From positions 1-64,000 of the forward strand of contig CAVWBP010000014.1 of assembly GCA_963753165.1 (NCBI GenBank): a DNA stretch of 64,000 nucleotides. The letters run 5' to 3'. Positions 38,548-48,540 of the stretch are shown here, piece after piece. Each line of letters starts with the position of its first letter. The stretch's first letter is position 1. The notes below the pieces were generated by a model. The model searched no databases, was not told the DNA's origin, and saw only the letters and a list, made by a program, of their open reading frames with translations. The position numbers were made by a program, and so were the translations under genes. The DNA is from JAKLQR01 sp963753165 (GTDB lineage Bacteria; Nitrospirota; Thermodesulfovibrionia; Thermodesulfovibrionales; SM23-35).

Positions 38548-40817
38548 ATGGAAGCATTGAAAGGGCTGCATCTTTCACCGAACGCAGTAAAAGTTCTCGA
38601 AAAAAGATATCTGAAAAAGGACGAAGAGGGAAAGGTCGTCGAGACCCCTGAAGACCTCTTCAAGCGGGTCGCAAAAAGCGTAGCCGCTGCCGACCTGCAG
38701 TACGGAAAATCATTCGAAGAAGTGGGCTCCGTCGAGAGCGAATTCTATACAATGCTCACCTCTCTCAATTTTCTTCCGAACAGCCCCACCCTGATGAACG
38801 CAGGGAGAAGGCTCGGGCAGCTGAGCGCCTGTTTCGTTCTTCCGGTTGACGACTCGATGGAATCCATCTTCGATGCAGTGAAAAATACTGCGATAATCCA
38901 TAAATCAGGCGGGGGAACAGGGTTCAGCTTCTCGCGGCTGAGACCGAACGGAGACATCGTCGGTTCAACCAAAGGCATATCTTCGGGCCCGGTATCCTTC
39001 ATGACTGTCTTTGATACGGCCACCGAAGCCGTCAAACAGGGAGGCACCCGGAGGGGTGCAAACATGGGCATCCTGCGGGTCGATCACCCCGACATCCTGA
39101 GCTTTCATCACCTGCAAAGACGACAACAAGAAGTTCAATAACTTCAACATATCGGTGGCAATCACCGACCAGTTTATGCAGGCGGTCGAGGAAGACAAGA
39201 CGTACGATCTTCTGAACCCCCGCACGAAAAAGGTGACTAATACGCTCAAGGCAAGAGACGTCTTCAGCCTGATCGTCGACCATGCATGGAAGAACGGCGA
39301 ACCCGGCATCGTCTTTATCGACAGGGTGAACTGCTTCAAACCCAACGCCTCGTATCGGCAATATTGAATCGACCAATCCCTGCGGAGAGCAGCCCCTGCT
39401 GCCCTACGAGTCCTGCAACCTCGGCTCGATCAATCTTGCGAAAATGGTGAAAAAGACATTCATGCGCAAGTCCGAACAGGCATCCCCCTCCGGCGCAAAT
39501 GCCGAAGTCTGCGAAGTCGACTGGGATAAATTAAAAGCCACTACCTGGAACGCGGTCCACTTCCTCGATAACGTGATAGAGGTCAACAAATACCCTCTGC
39601 CGAAGATCAAGGAGATGACCAGGGCAAACAGAAAAATAGGGCTCGGGGTCATGGGATGGGCGGACATGCTGATCGAGATGGGCGTCCCCTATAACTCCGA
39701 GAAAGCGATTCAGCTTGCGGCAGAAGTGATGGAATTCATTCAGCGCGAGGGCAAAAACGCATCTACCGCTTTGGCTGAAGAACGCGGTGTCTTCCAAAAT
39801 TACGAGGGGAGCATCTATGACGGCAAGAGAAAGCTCAGGAACGCAACGGTAACAACCATAGCGCCAACAGGAACGCTTTCCATCATCGCCGGCTGTTCAT
39901 CGGGTATCGAACCGTTGTTTGCCGTCAGTTTCGTGCGGACCGTGATGGAAGGCACGAAGCTCATTGAGATCAACCCTTACTTTGAAAAGGTTGCAAAGGA
40001 GCAGGGTTTCTGGAGCAGGGAACTCATGGAGAAGATCGCGGACAAAGGTTCTGTGCGTGATTTCGACGAGATACCCGATGAGGTGAAATCGGTCTTTGTC
40101 ACCGCCCATGATATTACGCCGGAAGAACATATCGGAATGCAGGCTGCCTTCCAGAAATTCGTGGACAATGCCGTTTCCAAGACAGTGAACTTCCCTCACC
40201 GGGCAACCCCCAAAGACGTCGAAGAAGTCTATCGCCTTGCATACAAACTCGGCTGCAAAGGCGTGACGGTCTACCGGGACGGCTCACGGGAAGAGCAGGT
40301 GCTTACCAGAGGGAGAAAGAAAGACAAGAACGCCACAGATTCCTGGCAGAAGATCGTTCCGAGGAAGAGACCCGATATGATCAAAGGCGCCACCAGACTC
40401 CTGAAAACAGGGTGCGGACACCTCTATGTCACCATCAACTCAGACGAAGAAGGCCATCTGTTCGAACTCTTCACCTCAATGGGAAAGGCGGGCGGATGTG
40501 CGGCAAGCCAGTCCGAGGCCATCGGGAGGCTCGTCTCCCTTGCCTTCCGGTCGAACATCGAGCCTGACGAAGTGATCAATCAGCTCAAGGGGATTTCCTG
40601 CCACTCACCGACATGGCACGAGGGGGGAAGAATCCTGTCCTGTTCAGACGCAATCGCAAAGGCGCTCGAAAAATACAACACAAAAGGGAACGGCGGCAAC
40701 GGCGACAGTCAAAAGGTGGTCATGCTTATGGGCGCCTGTCCCGAATGCGGCGGCGCCGTCGAACGGGAAAGCGGCTGCCTCGTCTGCCGCAACTGCGGGT
40801 TTACCAAATGCGGGTAA
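38548..40817 (+). CDS. nrdJ: adenosylcobalamin-dependent (class II) ribonucleotide reductase, frameshifted
   Basis: About 755 residues. It reduces ribonucleotides to deoxyribonucleotides using a B12-generated thiyl radical, so it needs no oxygen. Seen: FLPNSPTLMNAGRRLGQLSACFVLPVDDSM, KSGGGTGFSFSRLRP, RRGANMGIL, NPCGEQPLLPYESCNLGSINL and TIAPTGTLSIIAGCSSGIEP. A TSCAD-like Cys-rich tail ends CPECGG ... CRNCGF. The frame breaks at 39101-39103 (extra T; fixing it gives FITCKDDNKKFNNFN) and 39338-39340 (extra A; fixing it gives FNPTPRIGNIES). Both are homopolymer indels in an essential gene, so they are probably errors. Upstream NrdR boxes indicate dNTP-responsive repression. Confidence 0.93.
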
Positions 40818-40829
40818 ATCTCATTTCAT

Positions 40830-41195
40830 GTGATCATAAAGACTAAATATCCCAATATTCAGTCCTCCATCACAAAAGACGGCTCGGAGATCCGTGAGTT
40901 GATGCATCCGGATGTCTTCCCGGGTCTGAAACAGAGCCTTGCAGAAGCGATAGTTCCGGTTGGAGGGGCAACGAAACTGCACAGGCACCTGAAGAGCGAT
41001 GAAATCTATCACATTACCGGGGGACAGGGGATAATGTTTCTGGGAGACGAGAGAACCGATGTCACTGCCGGCGATACCATCTTTATCCCCGCCGGCACTC
41101 CCCATAAAATCCGGAACCCCGGCGACGTCCCCCTCAAAATCCTCTGCTTCTGCTGCCCTGCGTATTCACATGAGGATACGGAGTTACTACAATAA
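40830..41195 (+). CDS. cupin-domain protein
   Basis: 121 residues, GTG start at 40830, 12 bp after nrdJ. A single cupin barrel: motif 1 is TKLHRHLKSDEIYHITGGQGIMFLG (His-x-His, Glu) and motif 2 is GDTIFIPAGTPHKIRN (His). These give the usual 3His-1Glu metal site. Similar small cupins include mannose-6-phosphate isomerase-like and dioxygenase-like proteins; the substrate is unknown. There is no convincing ribosome site, so translation may depend on nrdJ. Confidence 0.8.
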   Translation: MIIKTKYPNIQSSITKDGSEIRELMHPDVFPGLKQSLAEAIVPVGGATKLHRHLKSDEIYHITGGQGIMFLGDERTDVTAGDTIFIPAGTPHKIRNPGDVPLKILCFCCPAYSHEDTELLQ

Positions 41196-41254
41196 GTCCT
41201 TTCCCTTGTATTACTCCCTTGCTGCCTGTCATCTCCTGTATCACGATAAGCGTC

Positions 41255-41300
41255 GCAGTTGCGGGTATTGGTGTCCAAAGCAGATGATACCCGCAACTGC
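41255..41300. terminator. 14-bp inverted repeat between convergent genes
   Basis: GCAGTTGCGGGTAT (41255-41268) and ATACCCGCAACTGC (41287-41300) are perfectly complementary with an 18-nt loop. It separates the cupin gene (plus) from tatA (minus). There is no strong T-run, so it may act as a transcription barrier or be a repeat. Confidence 0.55.
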
Positions 41301-41349
41301 CCACTATACCAATTCGTATGCGAAAATTTCTTTCCTGAATTTGTGAGTC

Positions 41350-41541
41350 TTATTCCTGCTCCTTTACAGAAACCTCCTGTTTTTGTTCTTTCTCCTCCTT
41401 CGCTCCTTCAGCAACACTGTGCTTGAAGTTTCTTATGGCCTGTCCCATACCGCTTCCGATTTGTGGAAGTTTTGAAGCACCAAAGAGAATAACTACAATC
41501 ACGAGTACAACCAAAAGTTCCTGCGTTCCTAACCCAAACAT
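41350..41541 (-). CDS. tatA: Sec-independent translocase subunit TatA
   Basis: 63 residues. N-terminal LGTQELLVVLVIVVILFGASKLPQIGSGMGQAIRNFKHS has the TatA transmembrane helix, FG hinge, then an amphipathic helix, and the charged tail KEEKEQKQEV. It multimerises to form the twin-arginine protein-conducting pore. ATG 41541 follows GAGGAGG. No tatC is visible. Tat-signal candidates in the window include the 44-residue ORF at 36.6 kb. Confidence 0.95.
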   Translation of the reverse strand: MFGLGTQELLVVLVIVVILFGASKLPQIGSGMGQAIRNFKHSVAEGAKEEKEQKQEVSVKEQE

Positions 41542-41615
41542 TTTGCCTCCTCATTCTTAGTGTCTTACAGAAAATGTAACCACGATGAAGCTGATTTGAT
41601 ATGCAGAGAAAGGCT

Positions 41616-41891
41616 TTACCGGGGAGGAGACCGGGAGAGAAGAGGGTTTCTGACTGTTGAAAAAAATTTATTTGAGGGACTCTGTACCGCTATGAAGGTT
41701 ACCTGATCATAGCGCTGATACGGTATATCTGAATACTGGCATAAAAAATCAGGGATACCATTGTTATCAAAAGAATCGTTGTCAGCGCAGAAGGACTCCG
41801 CACTTATCAGGATTAATAAGGACAGAATAAATAAGAGAAAAATATGGCCGTTCTCACAGCCTTTCTTACGCAAGCTTTTCTGAAAATACAT
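41616..41891 (-). CDS. hypothetical small secreted protein
   Basis: 91 residues. A basic N-terminus MYFQKSLRKKGCENGH is followed by a hydrophobic segment IFLLFILSLLILISAESFCA and a short polar region with DNDSFDNNGIPDFLCQY. A signal peptide is plausible. The 3' end of the histidine-kinase gene overlaps its first bases only if longer starts are used; ATG 41891 avoids this. Not recognised; coding status moderately uncertain. Confidence 0.4.
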   Translation of the reverse strand: MYFQKSLRKKGCENGHIFLLFILSLLILISAESFCADNDSFDNNGIPDFLCQYSDIPYQRYDQVTFIAVQSPSNKFFSTVRNPLLSRSPPR

Positions 41892-41916
41892 GAATGAACC
41901 TGTCTTATTCTTTATG

Positions 41917-43041
41917 CTAAACCAATGCAGGGCCAATTTGCAACTCATTGAGAACGGTTTTGGGAAGCGTGAACCAGAAGGTCGAACCGGCATCGCTATT
42001 GTTTCTGAACCCTATCGTCCCCCCGTGTGCTTCAACAATCTTTTTCGATATTGTCAAGCCCAGACCGGTACCCTTCTCGGTTGTTCCCTTACTCCGGTAA
42101 AAGGCTTCAAAAAGTCTATTCATGTCCTGAGCCTGAATACCCGGACCATTGTCCACGATCTCTGTTACGATATATTCCTTGTCGACCTTCAGCGTTATCT
42201 TCACGGTGGAATAGGGCTGCGAATAATTTATTGCATTAATGAGCAGGTTGCTTAGCACCTGACTGATCTTGTTGCGGTCAAAAGAAAACATCGGGATATC
42301 GGTTTCCCTGTGAATTGCGATACTGATGTTTTTCTGGTGCGCGATGATTGTGTTCAGGGCAACAATATCGGCGATAAATTTTACGTAATCATAGGTGCTC
42401 TTGTTCAGTTCCAAACGACCTGCTTCGATCTTCATCACATCAAGATACTCCTCAATCAATTTGAGCATATACACACTCTTCCTGTAGATGCTTTCGAGCA
42501 GCATAAGCTGATCCTGTGATAAATTCTTCCTGTTTTCATCGTCCCGAAGAGTAAAAGCGCTCATCTCGATCACTGAGAGCGGGTTTCTCAAATCATGGGC
42601 CACCATCCCGATAAAAAAGTTTTTCATCTTGTTTAATTCAATAAGCTCTTTTGTCTGCTCATCCCTGATCGCCATATCCTTCTGAAGCAGGCTCAGCACA
42701 TAGCAGCAGACGAGGAGAAACACTAACCGAAACGCCGCCTCTCCGGATAAAATGAGAAAATTCACCTCCCCCATGCTCTTCCCGGATAAGAGGAGAACGC
42801 GAATCCCGAACCAGGAAAGGATACTCAGGAAAGAAACAATTACCCCTGCGCCTAAATTGATAAACCATGTGAGAAGAAGCACCGAAAAAAGATAAAATAA
42901 CGTAAAACCATACTCAGTTCCCGTTATATAGTCCAGATAAGTGAGAAGAGTGAGGAAGATCAGTGAAGAGAGGACAAGCCAGAGGCTGCGGACCTGAGAG
43001 AGAAATTGATGTGCTGACCTAAAATATTTTTGGAATGGCAT
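41917..43041 (-). CDS. membrane sensor histidine kinase
   Basis: About 374 residues. Four to five membrane helices (residues 20-135) form a small integral sensor module. HisKA follows, with H-box MVAHDLRNPLSVIEMS, and HATPase with N-box NLLINAINYSQ, G1 VDNGPGI and G2 KGTGLGLTISKKIVEAHGG. The kinase core is intact, unlike the neighbouring protein at 44.9-46.7 kb. No response regulator is adjacent. ATG 43041 is chosen over one 60 bp upstream; neither has a strong ribosome site. Confidence 0.88.
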   Translation of the reverse strand: MPFQKYFRSAHQFLSQVRSLWLVLSSLIFLTLLTYLDYITGTEYGFTLFYLFSVLLLTWFINLGAGVIVSFLSILSWFGIRVLLLSGKSMGEVNFLILSGEAAFRLVFLLVCCYVLSLLQKDMAIRDEQTKELIELNKMKNFFIGMVAHDLRNPLSVIEMSAFTLRDDENRKNLSQDQLMLLESIYRKSVYMLKLIEEYLDVMKIEAGRLELNKSTYDYVKFIADIVALNTIIAHQKNISIAIHRETDIPMFSFDRNKISQVLSNLLINAINYSQPYSTVKITLKVDKEYIVTEIVDNGPGIQAQDMNRLFEAFYRSKGTTEKGTGLGLTISKKIVEAHGGTIGFRNNSDAGSTFWFTLPKTVLNELQIGPALV

Positions 43042-43196
43042 GTTTTGTCCGGATATTATGATAATGGTTTCGAGGCTCGAATGCAATACGGGTCGGGGCA
43101 TTAAACATTTAAAGCGTAAAGTCTTATGGTATTCACAGGACAGTATTGATAATTGTTCGGACAGAACGTTCGCGTTCCCCTCTTCTGCGGTGACGG

Positions 43197-44687
43197 TTAC
43201 CCCTGGTTTTTATTCTCTTCCAGTTTGGCCTTGAGTATCTCCCCGAGACTGCCGAAGCTCCCTGAAGATCCGTTGGAGTTTTGCAGGGTTTCCCTGTACT
43301 GGTTGTATTCGTCCTGTGCCGTCTTTTCGAGAACAGCCTTGCGGCTGAGGCGGACTTTATTTTCGGCAGTATCCACTTCGATCACGAGAACCTGCAACTC
43401 AGTGCCTGGCGCGAACATGCTCCGATGGTCTGTACCGGATGGTGTCCCCATCTCCTGGTTCGGAACCAGCCCTGTAAGGCCGTTGTTCATCTTCAGAAAA
43501 ATCCCGTAGGGCATGACCTTTTCAACAATACCGTCGAGGAGTTCTCCTACAGCGGGAAGCATGACCTTCACAGGCTCAACCTTTGGCTGCATGGAGAGTG
43601 ACAGCTTTCTGTTCTGCTGGTCCACTGAGAGAACATATACCTCTACCCATTGCCCTTCCCCGACAACTTCTTTGGGGTGGTTAATCCTTCTGCCTGCCCC
43701 AAGATTGGAAATGTGAACCAGACCCTCAATACCGGGTTCAAGACGGACAAAAGCTCCAAACGGGGCGAGACGGACAATAGAGCCGCTCACCCTGCTGTCT
43801 GCCGGATATTTTTCCGCAGCCGATGACCAGGGGTCAGGCTGCATCACTTTCATACTCAGGGTGATACGATTTTTCTCCCAGTCCAGAGAGATGATTCTCA
43901 CCGTTACGGTCTGCCCGACGGAACATATGTCACCCGGGGTTACACTCCTGTCCCATGAGAGCTCGCTTGCGGGGATCAGTCCGTCGAGACCTCCCAGGTC
44001 AACAAATACCCCGAATTTCTGTATTGACTTCACTTCGGTAGTGACATCCATACCTACTGCGAGACTTTCCTTAAGTTTCTTTATCCTTTCCTCTTTTTCC
44101 TGTTCAAGGAGCACTCTCCTGGAGAGGACTATTTTTTTCCCCTCTTCCCTATACTCCAATATCATGAAGGGAAAGGTACGGCCCAAATATCCCTCTTCTT
44201 CATTTGCCCTTCTCATGTCAATATGGGAAAAGGGACAGAAACATCTCACTCCGCTCACTGATACCTCAAATCCCCCCTTGAGTTCCCGCTTTACTTCTCC
44301 GTTTACCGGGATCCCCGCTTCATGGGCGTCCCTGACGGAGTTCAATGTCACAGCCGAGTATCCGCCTATAAGAGTTGTCAGTTTCATGAGACCGTCCTGA
44401 ACAGTCACAAAAAATGCCTCTATTTCATCTCCCTCACGGACACGGTAGGCGCCCTCCTCATCAATGAGTTCGGCCAGGTCTACGATCCCTTCACTCTTTC
44501 CTCCGAGATCAATGTAGACCAGGTCCCCGGATATGCTCACGACCTTTGCCCTTACTTTCTGCCCGGGAGTGAGTCTTTGGCCCATACTGCTCTTATCAAG
44601 CATGGCGGCGAAGTCTTCTTCCTGCGCTCCTGTTAACTCTTTTCTCCCGGTATCATGGGGATTATTCTCAATATTCTCAGTAAACAT
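43197..44687 (-). CDS. S1 RNA-binding domain protein (30S ribosomal protein S1-like)
   Basis: 496 residues with about five S1 OB-fold repeats. The first is near 40-110 (GQKVRAKVVSISGDLVYIDLGGKSEGIVDLAEL). The second is diverged (about 115-185). The third is near 200-270 (MDVTTEVKSIQKFGVFVDLGGLDGLIPASELSWDR). The fourth is near 285-355 (GSIVRLAPFGAFVRLEPGIEGLVHISNL). The fifth is near 370-440 (GIVEKVMPYGIFLKMNNGLTGLVPNQEM). It could be RpsA or a paralogue. The acidic N-terminus without a conventional first domain, and its non-ribosomal neighbours, leave this open. Confidence 0.85.
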   Translation of the reverse strand: MFTENIENNPHDTGRKELTGAQEEDFAAMLDKSSMGQRLTPGQKVRAKVVSISGDLVYIDLGGKSEGIVDLAELIDEEGAYRVREGDEIEAFFVTVQDGLMKLTTLIGGYSAVTLNSVRDAHEAGIPVNGEVKRELKGGFEVSVSGVRCFCPFSHIDMRRANEEEGYLGRTFPFMILEYREEGKKIVLSRRVLLEQEKEERIKKLKESLAVGMDVTTEVKSIQKFGVFVDLGGLDGLIPASELSWDRSVTPGDICSVGQTVTVRIISLDWEKNRITLSMKVMQPDPWSSAAEKYPADSRVSGSIVRLAPFGAFVRLEPGIEGLVHISNLGAGRRINHPKEVVGEGQWVEVYVLSVDQQNRKLSLSMQPKVEPVKVMLPAVGELLDGIVEKVMPYGIFLKMNNGLTGLVPNQEMGTPSGTDHRSMFAPGTELQVLVIEVDTAENKVRLSRKAVLEKTAQDEYNQYRETLQNSNGSSGSFGSLGEILKAKLEENKNQG

Positions 44688-44862
44688 AATTTCTTACCTT
44701 TCAAGATAAAATTGATCTTTTCACTCTGCACTAATACTGGGAGTTCTCACCATCACTGCGCAGGGGAGGAAAAGTACAGCATTAAAGTTTAAAAGATTTG
44801 TGATTCTTAGTCAATGCAATGCGTGAAAAGACTTATGGGACGGGCTTTTTTCTCTTTGAACC

Positions 44863-46719
44863 TCACAAAGTTTTTTTCAGAGACTTAATAGGAGCGATCA
44901 GGACTGCACGGGTTCCGTGGCCGGGCTTTGACTCGACCCTGAACTGCCCGCCAAGATATTTTAACCGTTCATTAATAGTAAAAAGCCCAAACCCGCTGGT
45001 CCTGGTTGAATGAGGATCGATATGGGAAACGTCAAACCCGATACCATCATCTTTTACTTCGATCCGCACTCTTTTGTAATCTCTCTGCAGGGAGAGATAA
45101 ATATTCCGTGCCTTTGCGTGCCGGGAGACATTGATCATCAATTCACGGGCTGCCTGATAGAGAAGGATAGTAGTTTCGTCATTCAAAGGCTTGGGTTTCT
45201 GATCGTCTTCAAAATGGAACACCAGGCCGAGTTGTTTCTGGAACTGATATCCCAGCCATTTCAGTGCAGACTCCAGCCCTTCCTGATAGAGCAGAGGCGT
45301 CCCGAGTTGAAAGGTCAGGGATTTCGTATACTCAATAGTCTGTTCGATAAGGTCGATGATCTCGTCCGTGGATTCTTTGGGATTATTGGTGAAAGCCGAT
45401 TGTCTCAGCACATCCAGCTTATCTTTGCAGTACGACAACGTCTGGCCGATATAATCGTTCAGTTCTGTTGCGATACACCTCCGCTGCCGTTCCTCGACCA
45501 GGGACAATTCTGATGCGAGGGAGCGGAGTTGTTTCTGGTAGGAAAGGAGTTTTTCCTCTGCCTGTTTGCGGTCGGTTATGTCGGTGAAAATACCGATAGC
45601 ACCGCTGAAGACACCTTCTTCATCATAGCGGGGACTTGGAGAAACAAGGGTATGCATTCTTGTCTTGTCTTTCCGGGTGAGCGTAATTTCATACTGAGTG
45701 TCGTCCCCTTTAAGCCGGGAAGCCCACTGTTTCGTTAAAATCTTCTGGTTTTCTTTATCCAGTAGTATTGATAACCCTTTTCCGACCAGTTCTTTCTGCG
45801 CATATCCCGTCATTGTGCAGAATTGCTCATTCACAAAAGTAATAACGCTCTCTTTGTCAACAACCGACAACCCTTCATTCATCGTCTCAATTAATGACCG
45901 GTAGTGCTTTTCACTCTGCCGCAGCGCTTCCCCAATCTTCTCGCGTTCCGCAATCTCTTCAGCCAGCTTTTCATTTAACCGCATCAATTCTGCGGTACGC
46001 TGCTCAACACGGTGCTCCAGCTCATCATGCGCCTTTCTGAGTGATTTTTCGGCCTTTTTTCTTTTGCTGATTTCTTTGGATATACTTTCGATCGTCTCGT
46101 TGGTAACATTCTTCAGGGATTCCAGAAGCTCGACCTGGGACTTCCCCTCTACCCTGGCCTGCAGGTCACCTGTTGAGACTTTGTGCAGGACATCAAAGTG
46201 CTCTGCGAGCGCTATCGCAAATTCATGTGACTGATCGACGATTTCACCGATTTCTTCAGCGGTCAGATTCACAATATGTTTCAATTTATGAATAAGCTCG
46301 ATCTTCGATTTTTCAGGAACCCTTACCGTCGGATCACCGGAAGAAATCTTCCTGAGGGCTTCAAAGACTTCGGAGAGGCTGATAGCCAACTCCATGCTCA
46401 TACTTTCAAGTTCCTCGTCCCTCTCGCCGATGATCCTGCTGTATTCTTTCAATTGCTGATTGATAACATTGAGCGTAGTTTTCATTGCAGAAACGTCTCT
46501 GTTTGCCTGAAACACTTCGCAATCGAGGCACATCTCGAGCTTCTCGATAAACTTCCCCTGGATGTCGTTCCTGCAGTGGGTGCCCGGAAAAAGCCAGCAG
46601 CGCAAGTCCTCAGACCGGTACGCCGGACATTCACTCTCATTGCACTGGAAAAATTCCCAGCATTCAATAATGCTTTTTTCTTCTTCCTTAGTAATTTTTT
46701 CCACAATCTGTTTCTTCAT
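44863..46719 (-). CDS. PAS sensor histidine kinase-like protein lacking the phospho-acceptor His
   Basis: 618 residues. An N-terminal Cys-rich two-CW-like module (CWEFFQCNESECPAY ... CRNDI ... CLDCEVFQ) is followed by two HAMP-like repeats (ISSGDPTVRV, VSTGDLQARV), a coiled coil (about 220-270) and a PAS domain (YRSLIETMNEGLSVVDKESVITFVN). A HisKA_3-type dimerisation helix and HATPase complete it. The helix reads IATELNDYIGQTL where the family has ELHD: the codon at 45457-45459 encodes Asn421. The ATPase looks intact (ELMINVSRHAKA, DDGIGFD, GFGLFTINERL). It may signal without autophosphorylation or modulate another kinase. Confidence 0.85.
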   Translation of the reverse strand: MKKQIVEKITKEEEKSIIECWEFFQCNESECPAYRSEDLRCWLFPGTHCRNDIQGKFIEKLEMCLDCEVFQANRDVSAMKTTLNVINQQLKEYSRIIGERDEELESMSMELAISLSEVFEALRKISSGDPTVRVPEKSKIELIHKLKHIVNLTAEEIGEIVDQSHEFAIALAEHFDVLHKVSTGDLQARVEGKSQVELLESLKNVTNETIESISKEISKRKKAEKSLRKAHDELEHRVEQRTAELMRLNEKLAEEIAEREKIGEALRQSEKHYRSLIETMNEGLSVVDKESVITFVNEQFCTMTGYAQKELVGKGLSILLDKENQKILTKQWASRLKGDDTQYEITLTRKDKTRMHTLVSPSPRYDEEGVFSGAIGIFTDITDRKQAEEKLLSYQKQLRSLASELSLVEERQRRCIATELNDYIGQTLSYCKDKLDVLRQSAFTNNPKESTDEIIDLIEQTIEYTKSLTFQLGTPLLYQEGLESALKWLGYQFQKQLGLVFHFEDDQKPKPLNDETTILLYQAARELMINVSRHAKARNIYLSLQRDYKRVRIEVKDDGIGFDVSHIDPHSTRTSGFGLFTINERLKYLGGQFRVESKPGHGTRAVLIAPIKSLKKTL

Positions 46720-46908
46720 TTCCCGATATCCTTGTGCTTTTTCAATAAAAAAATGTTGATAAGTTTATACTCTCATTGTAGATTAATTCTATACTATTGT
46801 CTAATCGACCCGGCTTTTCTTTTTCCATCATTATTGAAGAACTGTGCTGAGAGAAATTCCGGCATGAGGACAAACGGGAATAACAATTTTGTGCTTGGAG
46901 GTGTGAGT

Positions 46909-48201
46909 ATGAAACAGGGAATTGCTGGGGGAAACAGCATAAGAATCTTCCTGAGCATCGTCGCGTTGTGCATGCTGTACGCCTATCCGGTCTCGGCTGC
47001 CGAACAGGCTGACGAAGGTAAGAAGGTGCCTGTCACAAAATACTGGATGAGTGTTTCTACAATGAATCAGACCATCCCCGGCATGGCAGAAGCCATGTCA
47101 GGTATGGGAAAAATGCTTGGCGGCATGGGAGGCCAGGGGTTCGGACCACGGCGCGAACTGAAGCTTCAGTTAAATTCTCCATGGAAACTGCCTGCCGACC
47201 CTCTGGAAACTCACGATATCCCACCGGAGCAGAAGATGGGAAAAACCCTGCCGCTTATGATTCCGGAAGCGGAAAAGGTGACTGTACAACCGGAGGAAGG
47301 AACGCCGTCTGAGCACAAGTTCGAAAAACCGAAATTCCGTATGCTTATCTACTGGGGATGCAGCGATACCGTCCGGAGCGGTCAGCCGAAGGTTATCGAC
47401 ACGGAAAAGATGTCTCCTGAAGATTTTGGCAAGGCATTTTCCGGTGCGAGTCCTTCGCCTCAGTACCCGCCTTCACCGAGGTCGGGCTGGATTTATTCCG
47501 ATTGGCCCAACAGGAAGAGCACCATCCAGGTCCCTCCGGACAGTTCATTGCAGGGAGAACATTTCGTTCACGGTAATTATGCGCCGGAGATTCGTTTCTC
47601 CATCAGAGAGAAACACGATTTCATGGCGCCTGTTGACTTTACTTCTGTGCAGGGAGGACTTGAAGACAGCATCCGGTTCCAGTGGCAGGGTATCCCTACA
47701 GCCATCGGCTATTTTGCACTCGCGACCGGCTACAACCAGCGGAATGGAGAGATGATTTTCTGGTCATCAAGTGAAATTCCGGACACTGCATTCAGTCTCA
47801 TGGACTTCCTTACACCAGGGGACGTACAGAAATTCATCAGGGAAAAGGTCGTCATGCCTCCTTCAATTTCCGCCTGCTCTATACCCAAGGGGATATTCAA
47901 AGGTACCGAGGGTGGCATGCTCCAGTTCATCGCCTATGGAGACGAAATGAATGTCGTTTTCCCCCCAAAGCCGAAGGATCCTGATGAGCCATGGAACCCC
48001 ATCTGGACTGCGAAAGTCAGGTTGAAATCAACGGGCATGCTGTTCCTCGGACAGATGGAGGGGATGAACCCTCCCCGTTCCAGGGACAGCCGGCAGGAGG
48101 AATACCGCGATGCACTGCCCGAGCAGCAGGAACCTGAAAGCGGTCAGGAACCTGATGATCCCGACACTATCAGAAAACTGAGGGGGATTCTTGGTTTTTA
48201 A
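46909..48201 (+). CDS. hypothetical periplasmic protein
   Basis: 430 residues. ATG 46909 follows TTGGAGGTGTGAGT. The signal peptide (FLSIVALCMLYAYPVSAAEQ) is followed by a Met/Gly-rich stretch (AMSGMGKMLGGMGGQGFG). The remaining domain of about 300 residues has LIYWGCSDTVRSGQPKVID and WIYSDWPNRKS, plus a hydrophilic Glu/Gln/Pro-rich C-terminus. I do not recognise the fold. The frame extends upstream without a ribosome site, but that part is antisense to the neighbouring kinase gene and is rejected. Confidence 0.7.
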   Translation: MKQGIAGGNSIRIFLSIVALCMLYAYPVSAAEQADEGKKVPVTKYWMSVSTMNQTIPGMAEAMSGMGKMLGGMGGQGFGPRRELKLQLNSPWKLPADPLETHDIPPEQKMGKTLPLMIPEAEKVTVQPEEGTPSEHKFEKPKFRMLIYWGCSDTVRSGQPKVIDTEKMSPEDFGKAFSGASPSPQYPPSPRSGWIYSDWPNRKSTIQVPPDSSLQGEHFVHGNYAPEIRFSIREKHDFMAPVDFTSVQGGLEDSIRFQWQGIPTAIGYFALATGYNQRNGEMIFWSSSEIPDTAFSLMDFLTPGDVQKFIREKVVMPPSISACSIPKGIFKGTEGGMLQFIAYGDEMNVVFPPKPKDPDEPWNPIWTAKVRLKSTGMLFLGQMEGMNPPRSRDSRQEEYRDALPEQQEPESGQEPDDPDTIRKLRGILGF

Positions 48202-48540
48202 TACTCTCAAACAGCATTACCAGTCTCCCGGCGTCTGAACACACTCGTTCAACGCTATCCACTGAATGGAAACGCAGGGCATATTATCTCTGAGAAAGGG
48301 AAATATGCCCGATTCTTTTCATCGTTCTTGTAGTCTTATTCAATAAATTCCATGAGATACAGCCAGGCATATGTCTTGCTTCCTTTCCTGAATAAACCTT
48401 CCCGCCGCAGAGACGGCGGGGTATCTTAAAATCTCCCCTCCCTTGAGGGGAGGGGATGAAGGGGAGGGTGAAAACGGCTGATTAACCTCCCCCACCCTTA
48501 CCCTCCCCCCTCAAGGGGGAGGAAAGTATTTGGGAGACGC
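48202..48540. other. intergenic region with palindromic C/G repeats
   Basis: 339 bp between the periplasmic protein and msrAB. The right half is filled by the palindromic repeat listed separately; the left half has no recognisable feature. Confidence 0.5.
48432..48523. repeat. dispersed CCTCCC/GGGAGG palindromic repeat
   Basis: A 92-bp element. CTCCCCTCCCTTGAGGGGAG forms one hairpin and CCTCCCCCCTCAAGGGGGAGG another, separated by GGATGAAGGGGAGGGTG and a CCCACCCTTACCC counterpart. A related core (CCCCTTGACAAGGGAGGGATGAGGGGG) recurs inside thiL at 61448-61502, so this is a mobile or dispersed repeat family. Confidence 0.65.

Noticed and set aside
46276..46908. upstream extension of the periplasmic protein frame
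   Set aside because: Antisense to the kinase-like gene; signal peptide and ribosome site mark the true start at 46909.
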